From SIG710 sp045595425 (GTDB lineage Bacteria > Bacillota > Clostridia > Oscillospirales > CAG-272): a DNA stretch of 6,866 nucleotides. The stretch's first letter is position 1. The number at the start of each line of letters is the position of its first letter. Shown piece after piece: positions 1 to 6,450 of this stretch. The stretch is taken from NCBI GenBank assembly GCA_045595425.1, contig JAZOAL010000067.1, positions 1 to 6,866 on the forward strand, written 5' to 3'. Both the position numbers and the translations under genes were made by a program. The notes below the pieces were generated by a model that saw only the letters and a list, made by a program, of their open reading frames with translations, did not search any database and was not told where the DNA came from.

Positions 1-3000
1 CTCACACCTCTTAAGAATAAACATTACCGTTTTGAGATAAGGGCTGATGAAAATTGGATCAATGCCCCTGAACGAGTTTTACCGGTTACAATTGACCCCG
101 TGATAGACTTTCATGAAACATGGAGTGGCAGTTTTTATGGCAATATTAGTGTAAATATGATGGAGGATTATACAGCAGGTCGGGATGAATATGGTGAATG
201 GACATTTGATGTCGAAGTAGGACTTCCCGGACCGTTAGCCTGTGCCAATATTGTTGAAGCGTATATCGGACCTTATGACATATATTCCGATAATCCGGAT
301 TTTGATATCGGACAGCGCTATTCAGTAGATTTGGGGATCTGCTGTATACAGGCATATCCGTTGGGAGATGAGACAACATACGGTTATGCAGAATTTCCGG
401 GTGAATTTACCTGCTTTTGTATCACATATGCAGATTCAATAGCATATTTGGATAACCAGACATATCTTCCTGTGGCAGATAGCGGAGAAATAAACCTTAA
501 TTCGGGCGAATTTACATATTTTATGGAGGATATGACGGTAGGCGGAGCGCTTATGCCCATACCAATTTGTCATTATTTCAATGCGGACAACACGGAAAGT
601 AAATACGGAAAGCTATGGAACCTTTCTCTAAATCAGCATCTTGAATGGGTGGGAAATCCGACTCTGAAAGCTGTCTATACAGACAGCCGAGGCAAGGAGC
701 ATTATTTTATCTGTGAAGAATACGGCGAAGAAATAAAGTGTTTGGGCGGACTTGATCTTGGGATTCACTATCATGAAGGAAATTCATATTGTGTAACTGA
801 CCGTGACAATAACCGCTTCAGTTTTGACGGAAAAGGAACTCTTATCGGTATATCGGATAAAAACGGTAACGGTATCACCATTACGCGTGATAGAGAGGAA
901 ACTCCAATAAAGCTTACAGACACCTTTGGAAGAATAACGACTCTCACATATAGCGATAGTAAGCTGACGGGAATTACAGATCCGTCAGGCAGAACGGTCA
1001 GCTATGAATATGATGAAAACAGCCGACTGATAAAAGCGATATGGCCAGATAACAGCACAGTGGAATATACCTATACCGAATATTCGGAGGATGAGGCGAG
1101 CAAGCTCATAAGTGTCAAAGACAGAGACGGGCTACTACATGTCCTTAAATATACCGATAATAAGCTGACACGAGTTGAAAAGCACCCAATGGGCAGCGAC
1201 ACGGCAACAAATACTGCGGAAGAATATATCGAGATAGATTTCAGAAGTACGAGATCCACAGCTGTTAGTGACCGTTCGGGAGTAAAGCAGGTATACGTCT
1301 TTGATGAAAACGGAAGAATGGTATATTCCTATGAAGATATGTCCGTTTCGGAGGATGGAAACCGAATACAGGTATGCGGCAGTGTGATGTATAATTATGA
1401 TGATGAGAAAAGTAAGATCAATTTTGCCACATCCGTTCGACAGGCTGACGGTGCGGAAAATATCATCCAAAACGGCTCATTTGAAGAGGATCATACAGAG
1501 AATGATCCATGGACAGCGGAGGGTTATGCCGCACAGTGGGCAGGGATAAGTGAGGATGATCATGCAGACGGAAGCAGATCATATTGTTTTTCCGAAAACT
1601 ATGGATCAAAACATCTCATGCAGACGATACCGGCGGAAAATCTGAGTTTCGATTGCGGGAACACCCTTGTATTATCCGCATGGGCAAAATCCGATTATAA
1701 TTCCGGAAGCGAAAGAGCAAAATTTGAATTGCGCTGCGAGGTATATTATGGAAAAAAAACCGAAACAGGAAGGTTCCCCGGTGTAGGAAATCAAAGTACA
1801 AGCAAAGTTGAGCCTGTTGAGCTTGTAGCAGAATATGACAAAACCTATAAAGGGTGGCAGTATGCGGCGATACCGATAGTGGTAGACAGGGAAAGAATAC
1901 CTGAAAAGATAATAGTATATCTCGACTGCTCCTACAATGTTTCTGCAACCTATTTTGATAATGTGAGGCTGGTTAATACTCCTGCGAAGTCTGTGGATTA
2001 CGGAAAAGAGGGAAATGAATATGGCAATATTTCCATATTCGGCAAGAGCAAAGCAATAAAGGAAAAGATCATCTGCTCTGACGGTATTTATACAACTACC
2101 GAAGAAATTGGAGTTGGTCATAATGTTCTCCGCAAAACCGTGACCGATGCTGACGGAAACGAATTTGTGAGCTGTGCGGAGTATGACAGTAAAGGCAATC
2201 CAATACTTACTCAAGACTACCGAGGAATCATGACCCGGACGACCTACAATGACAGAGGACAGCCGCTGACGGTGAAATCATGGTACTGCGAAGAGATGAA
2301 TCCGAGCACTGTAGCCGAGCCCACAGAGTATTTTCTCAAAACCATGACATATGATGAGACCGGTGAGTTTTTGACATGTGAAGGCGACCAGCGAAGCGAT
2401 TCGATCTGCACAGGCAACGAATATGACAAAACGAAGTGCCTGCTGATGAGCACGACCTCGCCGAACGTTCAAAAAACCTCCTACACATACGATGCAAATA
2501 CCGACCTTGTGACAAAGGTCAGCTCGCTTGTTGGGGAGAATGAATATTCTGTGCTTTACGGCTACGATAACCAACGCCTTTCAAGCATCACACATAACGG
2601 CTTTGACTATAGCTTCACCTATGACGGCATGGGCAGAACCAAAGACGTGAAGATCGCTGACACGATATATTCTTCAAATGAGTACACCTTGACCGATACG
2701 ACCACCGTGACAACCACCTACGCTACGGGTGAGAAGATGACAGTTGAAACAGACCGCCATCAGCAGCCAATAAAGAAAACCTATACCGACAAAAACGGCA
2801 CTCAAACAGTCATTTCCACCGCGGAATATGACTCACTGGGTAAAATTGTCAAAATGGTTGACAATTGTGAGGAGATAGAGTATAATTATAAATACGATGG
2901 GTTCGATAATGTCATAGAGGAAACCCACAATTCTACTCAGATTTATAATACCTTCGATTCAGGCAACCGTCTGACAAATGTTCAGATTATCTTAGGCGAT

Positions 3001-4758
3001 CTTGATCAGAATACCGAGCCGGTATATGAGAAAAACGCTGACGGAAAGATATATCCCGATAACGCTGTGACCGGATTTTGTTATAATACCGGCAAGCTGA
3101 TCTCGGCCACAACAAAAGACCGCTTTGGCAGAGCTGAGCGCCGAAAAGTGATGATGAATTACAATGCAAGACGTCACGCTTTGGATGAATACGGTTACTA
3201 TGCTGCAGCAGAGGAAGGCGGAACTCGTCTTACATCACTTGTAAACAGTATCACTCAAACCTACGGTGAAGACGGCATGCAGAATCTCTCTTATGAGTAT
3301 GACAACAATGGCAATATAACCCGCGTTTACAAAAACGGAACGCTTGCTGTTCGCTATACATATGATGCCATGAATCAGCTTGTCCGAGAGGATAATAATG
3401 ATTTTGCGACTACATATGTATATGAATACGACACGGCAGGGAATATACTTTGTCAAAAGGTTTATCCATATTCCATTGAGGATCTGGGCGAGATAATTGA
3501 CACAAAGACCTACACATATGAAACAACAGGCTGGAAGGATAGACTGGTATCTGTTGATGATAGGACGATCACCTATGACGAGCTCGGAAATCCGACTAAG
3601 TATTTTGGCTATAACCTCACATGGGACAAGGTCAGACAGCTCAAAACCTTCGGTTATCATACATTCTATTATGGCGCTGACGGCAGAAGATATCGTAAAG
3701 ATGAAAAATGGTATGACTATCACGGCGACAAGCTTCTCCGCGAGAGAAGACCGGACGGAAGCAAATTGACCTTTATCTATGATGTGTCGGGCATTCTTGG
3801 CTTTAATTATAGAACCAATTTCACATATGATGAAGATGGCAATTTGATTTACGACGAGAAATATTATTTCTACAGAAAGAATCTTCAGGGCGATGTAATT
3901 GCAGTCTACGATGAGCAGGGAATAAAGTGCGCCGAATATAAATATGACGCCTGGGGCAGATGCACCATAGTAAAAGATGTCGACGGCATCTCTGAAATTA
4001 ACCCCATTCGATACCGCAGTTATTACTACGATACCGAAACCGCTCTATACTATCTAAACAGCCGCTATTACGACCCCGAAACCGGCAGATTCATCAATGC
4101 GGATGTAGTTCCTGATAATGGCGCTGGTATTTTAGGAACTAATATGTTTGCATATTGCGTAAATAATCCTGTGAATATGTTTGATGACAACGGTTTGGCT
4201 CCCAAATATATAATCGAACAAAAAGACGATACGATGATAGGCAACAAAAAAATGAAAGACATTTCATTTGGAGTTGGTAATATAGCTGACAATGGCTGTG
4301 GTGTTATTGCTGCGTATAATGTTTTATCCTCATATAATTCCAATGTGAATTTTAATAAAGTTAAGAATGATATTATACTATTCGGTGGTCTTGTTTTTGG
4401 TGGACTTGGAGGCACCTCGGCTTTGGCTCTTGCAAACTATATGAGATCAAAGTATTGGATGGTTCATACAGCGGGTGCAATCACAAATCTTTGGGGAATT
4501 AAGGCGGAGATGTCTGATGCAGTGATTATTGAGGTGTTATGGGGGGATTTTTCAGGAGCACATTATATAGCTGGGATAAGCACCGGTAAAAGTCAAACTG
4601 GAGGAGCTTTTAAATTTTATAATACAGGAATCAAGGATAAATATAATAAATCTATTGATGGCAGAGAAATGTCCATATGGCAGTTTCTTAAATATTTAAG
4701 AGCCGAAGGTAATATTCCACTATATTTGATAGGAGTTAACTGGGAAAAAGGATGGTGA
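1..4758 (+). CDS. RHS/YD-repeat polymorphic toxin with papain-like C-terminal tip (5' partial)
   Basis: A large contact-type toxin carrier, probably exported or wall-associated as in WapA/RHS proteins. The frame is open without a stop from base 1 to TGA at 4756-4758 (1585 codons in the window). The GTG at 100 is the Val of a VTIDPV motif (residues 30-35) and not a start, so the N-terminus, with any signal peptide, lies upstream. Order, numbering from base 1: VTIDP region; first YD repeats at about 265-460 (e.g. GRTVSYEYDENSRL); carbohydrate-binding-like module at about 487-660, from NGSFEE to YFDNVRLV; second YD-repeat block at about 690-1290; RHS core end at 1294-1398 with GDVIAVYDEQG, YYLNSRYYDPETGRF and AYCVNNPVNMFDDNG; variable tip at 1399-1585. 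The core samples at about 48-52% GC and the tip is visibly more AT-rich, as is usual for exchangeable tips. The RHS assignment is near certain; the delivery route cannot be seen. Confidence 0.96.
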   Translation, partial: LTPLKNKHYRFEIRADENWINAPERVLPVTIDPVIDFHETWSGSFYGNISVNMMEDYTAGRDEYGEWTFDVEVGLPGPLACANIVEAYIGPYDIYSDNPDFDIGQRYSVDLGICCIQAYPLGDETTYGYAEFPGEFTCFCITYADSIAYLDNQTYLPVADSGEINLNSGEFTYFMEDMTVGGALMPIPICHYFNADNTESKYGKLWNLSLNQHLEWVGNPTLKAVYTDSRGKEHYFICEEYGEEIKCLGGLDLGIHYHEGNSYCVTDRDNNRFSFDGKGTLIGISDKNGNGITITRDREETPIKLTDTFGRITTLTYSDSKLTGITDPSGRTVSYEYDENSRLIKAIWPDNSTVEYTYTEYSEDEASKLISVKDRDGLLHVLKYTDNKLTRVEKHPMGSDTATNTAEEYIEIDFRSTRSTAVSDRSGVKQVYVFDENGRMVYSYEDMSVSEDGNRIQVCGSVMYNYDDEKSKINFATSVRQADGAENIIQNGSFEEDHTENDPWTAEGYAAQWAGISEDDHADGSRSYCFSENYGSKHLMQTIPAENLSFDCGNTLVLSAWAKSDYNSGSERAKFELRCEVYYGKKTETGRFPGVGNQSTSKVEPVELVAEYDKTYKGWQYAAIPIVVDRERIPEKIIVYLDCSYNVSATYFDNVRLVNTPAKSVDYGKEGNEYGNISIFGKSKAIKEKIICSDGIYTTTEEIGVGHNVLRKTVTDADGNEFVSCAEYDSKGNPILTQDYRGIMTRTTYNDRGQPLTVKSWYCEEMNPSTVAEPTEYFLKTMTYDETGEFLTCEGDQRSDSICTGNEYDKTKCLLMSTTSPNVQKTSYTYDANTDLVTKVSSLVGENEYSVLYGYDNQRLSSITHNGFDYSFTYDGMGRTKDVKIADTIYSSNEYTLTDTTTVTTTYATGEKMTVETDRHQQPIKKTYTDKNGTQTVISTAEYDSLGKIVKMVDNCEEIEYNYKYDGFDNVIEETHNSTQIYNTFDSGNRLTNVQIILGDLDQNTEPVYEKNADGKIYPDNAVTGFCYNTGKLISATTKDRFGRAERRKVMMNYNARRHALDEYGYYAAAEEGGTRLTSLVNSITQTYGEDGMQNLSYEYDNNGNITRVYKNGTLAVRYTYDAMNQLVREDNNDFATTYVYEYDTAGNILCQKVYPYSIEDLGEIIDTKTYTYETTGWKDRLVSVDDRTITYDELGNPTKYFGYNLTWDKVRQLKTFGYHTFYYGADGRRYRKDEKWYDYHGDKLLRERRPDGSKLTFIYDVSGILGFNYRTNFTYDEDGNLIYDEKYYFYRKNLQGDVIAVYDEQGIKCAEYKYDAWGRCTIVKDVDGISEINPIRYRSYYYDTETALYYLNSRYYDPETGRFINADVVPDNGAGILGTNMFAYCVNNPVNMFDDNGLAPKYIIEQKDDTMIGNKKMKDISFGVGNIADNGCGVIAAYNVLSSYNSNVNFNKVKNDIILFGGLVFGGLGGTSALALANYMRSKYWMVHTAGAITNLWGIKAEMSDAVIIEVLWGDFSGAHYIAGISTGKSQTGGAFKFYNTGIKDKYNKSIDGREMSIWQFLKYLRAEGNIPLYLIGVNWEKGW
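2858..2886 (+). promoter_or_regulatory. Perfect consensus sigma-A promoter inside the RHS core
   Basis: TTGACA at 2858-2863 and TATAAT at 2881-2886 are separated by exactly 17 bp, a 12/12 match to the vegetative sigma consensus with optimal spacing, in the sense direction inside the coding sequence. Transcription would start near 2893 and could supply the 3' part of the core, the tip, the immunity gene and the downstream cassettes. No extended TG element is seen. Activity is not shown by the sequence; the bases also encode ordinary residues (VDN...YNY). Confidence 0.5.
2875..3302 (+). repeat. RHS core repeat, resident copy of the 6439-6866 fragment
   Basis: Gap-free match of 428 bases to 6439-6866 with mosaic similarity: 65/66 identical at 2875-2940, about 70% at 2941-3090, identical for 92 bases at 3091-3182 (6655-6746), then highly similar again to the window edge. 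Confidence 0.9.
4012..4104 (+). repeat. 93-bp RHS core-end repeat, copy A (resident gene)
   Basis: This encodes the YRSYYYDTETALYYLNSRYY and DPETGRFINAD end of the core. It matches 5263-5355 at 83/93 bases, and the last 33 bases are identical. The two copies lie 1251 bp apart (divisible by 3) and in the same frame, so they could support in-frame tip exchange. Confidence 0.9.
4195..4758 (+). other. C-terminal toxin tip: papain-like cysteine peptidase fold (sub-domain of the RHS CDS)
   Basis: This is the variable ~187-residue tip after the FDDNG end of the RHS core. It shows the layout of papain-like (C39-like) cysteine peptidases: NGCGVIAAYNVL with candidate nucleophile Cys1433 (codon 4297-4299), then a glycine-rich FGGLVFGGLGGTSALALANY stretch (about 1461-1482), then AHYIAGI with candidate His1521 (codon 4561-4563), then GGAFKFYNTG with candidate Asn1541 (codon 4621-4623). 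C-H spacing of 88 and H-N spacing of 20 residues fit the fold. Papain-like domains are an established class of polymorphic toxin tip. The triad assignment is mine from motif reading. A peptidase, a transglutaminase-like or a deamidase activity would all fit the same triad. Confidence 0.68.
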
Positions 4759-4765
4759 TAATACT

Positions 4766-5236
4766 GTGAAAAAGCGAATACTTAAATATATTTGTTTCTG
4801 CTTAGGAGTAGCTTTACTTTGGTTTACATATATATCGATAAAAATGCCCGGGCTTTTACATGGATATCCTGAATATTATACTTGGAAAGATTTTTTTATT
4901 GGAAACTGGGATCCCTATGGAGATATAAAACCTTCAAGTTTTGTTCCTTCAAAATGGATTTCTGAAAATCCAAATATCTGGTTTGAAGTTTTATCGGATG
5001 ACGAAATTGTCGGTCAAACTATATATCAGGGAAAAAATATTGATATATCTGTGAATTTTAACCGTGGAAGATCGATGATGATATATTCTAATGAAATAGA
5101 AGGTGGCCCGGATTTTATGGGATTTTGCAAATTTGGGGAGGAAGAACTAAAAGTCAGAATACAAGATAAAGACGAGGATAAGATTTTTCAAGGAAAATAT
5201 GATGAGATAATATTTAAAATGGTGTTTGAGGAATAG
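4766..5236 (+). CDS. Small membrane-anchored protein, putative immunity protein for the papain-like tip
   Basis: This 156-residue protein starts with GTG 7 bp after the RHS stop, in the standard position of an immunity gene. AAGGA at 4748-4752, inside the toxin gene's last codons, is the best ribosome binding site seen; its 13-nt spacing is long. The N-terminus is basic (KKRILK) followed by one hydrophobic segment at about residues 8-25, without a lipobox at a usual position, so it reads as a signal anchor with the rest outside the membrane. The remainder is a soluble, beta-rich-looking domain with PSKWISENPNIWFEV at about 61-75, a GQTIYQGKNIDISVNF strand pair, and a KIFQGKYDEIIFKMVFEE end. 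The pattern resembles a common clostridial family of hypothetical proteins, but I do not recognise a named domain. The immunity role is inferred from position, size and the AT-rich composition shared with the tip. Confidence 0.85.
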   Translation: MKKRILKYICFCLGVALLWFTYISIKMPGLLHGYPEYYTWKDFFIGNWDPYGDIKPSSFVPSKWISENPNIWFEVLSDDEIVGQTIYQGKNIDISVNFNRGRSMMIYSNEIEGGPDFMGFCKFGEEELKVRIQDKDEDKIFQGKYDEIIFKMVFEE

Positions 5237-5247
5237 TTGTCTCTTAA

Positions 5248-5958
5248 ATACATCTTGTCTGCTACCGCGGATATTACTACGATGTCGAAACTGCTCTATA
5301 CTATCTCAATAGCCGTTACTATGACCCCGAAACCGGCAGATTCATCAATGCGGATTGCGGTATTACAACAAAGCAGGGCGTTTTAGGGTATAACCTATAC
5401 ACTTACTGTCAAAACAATTCTGTTTTATTCCTTGACAAGAGTGGAAAAAATGCTGATGTTGCCGGCTGGTGGACAGCAACGATGTGGTGGCTTACCGGTG
5501 CTGATCTTGCTTTGCCTGTTGGTGATATAATTTATTTTGGCGGCATTGCAATTTTGGGCTTGACTTCAATAGCTGTAGCTGAACGAGCAGCATCTATTCC
5601 TAAATATAAGACAAAGGAAAAAGTCAAGGAAAAAGAAGCAGTAAAAGATTCAGTTATTCAAAAATCTGAAACAATCTATATTTATAGACATCATGGAACT
5701 AATCCCGGAAATTTAGTTCCGACTAAAAATGATGTAATTTTGAACTCTGGGTTATCATTTTCTACAGTGCCAATGCCAAATTCTTGGCAAACTACTATAG
5801 AACAAATTAATGCTACAGGAGTCTTGTTCGCAATCCAAGATAAACCAACTCATGTTAGTGTTTATCCGATAGGAGGCACAATTTCAGATTGGCGTTTAGC
5901 TGGTTCTTATTCTATGTGGACAAGAGCGTTAATATCGGTTTCTGTTAAGATTAGGTAA
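5248..5958 (+). CDS. Orphan RHS C-terminal cassette (core remnant plus second toxin tip), no own start
   Basis: The frame opens after TAA at 5245-5247 and runs 236 codons to TAA at 5956-5958. Codons from 5263 to 5355 repeat the end of the RHS core (YRGYYYDVETALYYLNSRYY, then DPETGRFINAD) at 83/93 bases identical to 4012-4104, and the core-like YTYCQNNSVLFLDKSG follows. Next come a hydrophobic pretoxin segment with a LPVGDIIYFGGIAILGL core (about 5482-5595), a Lys/Glu-rich linker (KTKEKVKEKEAVKDS) and an unrecognised ~94-residue domain (5674-5955) with YRHHGTNPGNL, GLSFSTVPMP, HVSVYPIGG and a W-R-A-rich end. There is no ATG, GTG or TTG in frame before ATG 5482. That ATG lies between two tryptophan pairs and has only a GGTGG as a weak site. 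It is best read as a displaced, normally silent tip; a short protein from 5482 (158 residues) is possible. Which enzyme class the toxin belongs to is unknown. Confidence 0.85.
   Translation: MHLVCYRGYYYDVETALYYLNSRYYDPETGRFINADCGITTKQGVLGYNLYTYCQNNSVLFLDKSGKNADVAGWWTATMWWLTGADLALPVGDIIYFGGIAILGLTSIAVAERAASIPKYKTKEKVKEKEAVKDSVIQKSETIYIYRHHGTNPGNLVPTKNDVILNSGLSFSTVPMPNSWQTTIEQINATGVLFAIQDKPTHVSVYPIGGTISDWRLAGSYSMWTRALISVSVKIR
5263..5355 (+). repeat. 93-bp RHS core-end repeat, copy B (orphan cassette)
   Basis: This is the downstream partner of 4012-4104. Homology falls off abruptly left of 5263, 26 bp after the first immunity gene's stop, which marks the left junction of the displaced cassette. 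Confidence 0.9.
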
Positions 5959-6362
5959 TGGAGGAAATTATTTTGTGTAGTATTGATAAAATAATGGATA
6001 TGATAGACTGGAACAACCCATGTGAAATTCAAAAAAAGGGTAGAATATTAGCTAACAATGTAAAATGCATTGATGCTTTTTTCCAACCTTTAAATTCTCA
6101 ATATAATAAAAACGTTTGGGATAATTGTGCTATAATTATTTCTGAAAAATCTGATGAAGAATTGCATCCGTATCTATTCAAAATGTTTGAATGGATATTA
6201 GATATGAATTGGCCCGGTGCCTTGTGTATTTGGAATAGATTGAAAGAATACAAGGATAAGGAATGGTTTAATTATGTTTTAAATGAATGTATCAAAGAGG
6301 CTAAAGCACTTAAAGAGGATATATGGTTGTCAAATTTAATAGAGATTAAAAACACATTTTAA
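5958..6362 (+). CDS. DUF5071-like helical protein, putative immunity protein of the orphan tip
   Basis: A 134-residue acidic, Trp-rich, mostly helical-looking soluble protein with no signal peptide or membrane segment. The central motif FEWILDMNWPGA (residues 77-88, bases 6186-6221) is the kind seen in the DUF5071 family, small proteins often found beside polymorphic toxins; the family call comes from this motif only. The ATG at 5958 shares one base with the preceding stop (TAATG), which suggests translational coupling. A strong GGAGG (5960-5964) lies inside the first codons, 8 nt before an in-frame TTG at 5973, so the real product may be 129 residues starting MCSIDKIMDMIDW. Base composition is low in GC (sampled lines 27-35%), unlike the RHS core. 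The immunity role is inferred from its place right after the second toxin tip; a cytosolic immunity protein suggests a cytosolic toxin target. Confidence 0.85.
   Translation: MEEIILCSIDKIMDMIDWNNPCEIQKKGRILANNVKCIDAFFQPLNSQYNKNVWDNCAIIISEKSDEELHPYLFKMFEWILDMNWPGALCIWNRLKEYKDKEWFNYVLNECIKEAKALKEDIWLSNLIEIKNTF
5973..5975 (+). promoter_or_regulatory. Alternative TTG start with strong Shine-Dalgarno (5960-5964)
   Basis: GGAGGAA begins at 5960 and sits 8 nt ahead of the in-frame TTG at 5973. The upstream ATG at 5958 has only a poor site (TTAGG directly abutting it) and would depend on ribosomes ending at the overlapping TAA. The TTG start would let the immunity protein be made without translating the orphan toxin. 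Confidence 0.55.
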
Positions 6363-6373
6363 TGTCTTGTTTT

Positions 6374-6413
6374 TTACGTAAAATGGGGGAGATTTTCTCA
6401 TTCCTTTGCGTAA
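6374..6413 (+). other. Intergenic hairpin without U-tract
   Basis: TTACGTAAA (6374-6382) can pair with TTTGCGTAA (6405-6413) over 9 positions including one G-U, and an inner GAGA-TTT-TCTC stem lies at 6389-6399. It sits between the second immunity gene and the displaced core piece. No T-run follows on the + strand, so it is not a canonical intrinsic terminator; it may be a weak terminator, an RNA-stabilising structure or chance. Confidence 0.3.
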
Positions 6414-6422
6414 TTTAAATGC

Positions 6423-6450
6423 TTGACAATAACAATGAATAGAGTATAAT
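6423..6450 (+). promoter_or_regulatory. Second copy of the consensus promoter, spacer 16, at the head of the displaced core piece
   Basis: TTGACA at 6423-6428 and TATAAT at 6445-6450 are separated by 16 bp. This is the homologous copy of the element at 2858-2886, and the spacer is one base shorter because of a deletion that also breaks the RHS reading frame. It would read rightward into the displaced core piece and beyond the window. Confidence 0.5.

Noticed and set aside
100..102. GTG as start of the large gene
   Set aside because: It is the Val of VTIDPV in a frame already open from base 1, and no ribosome binding site precedes it.
1672..2214. Minus-strand frames of up to 180 codons across the large gene, including 3235-3723 and 4068-4415
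   Set aside because: They are antisense shadows of strongly supported RHS coding, without start signals or recognisable domains.
3497..3769. A 90-codon + strand frame within the RHS core
   Set aside because: It overlaps conserved YD-repeat coding in another frame, has no family features, and its composition follows the RHS codons.
4726..4762. Promoter for the first immunity gene (TTGATA ... GATAAT)
   Set aside because: The spacer is 25 bp, too long for a sigma-A promoter.
5482..5484. ATG 5482 as the start of an independent gene
   Set aside because: RHS core sequence continues in the same frame upstream of it, and its GGTGG is explained by Trp codons. It is kept only as a fallback start.
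5674..5955. ADP-ribosyltransferase assignment for the second toxin domain
   Set aside because: An Arg in the first strand and an FST motif are suggestive, but no catalytic Q/E-x-E or H-Y-D set is visible.
6374..6413. Intrinsic terminator after the second immunity gene
   Set aside because: A hairpin can form but no T-run follows it on the + strand, so it is listed only as a hairpin.
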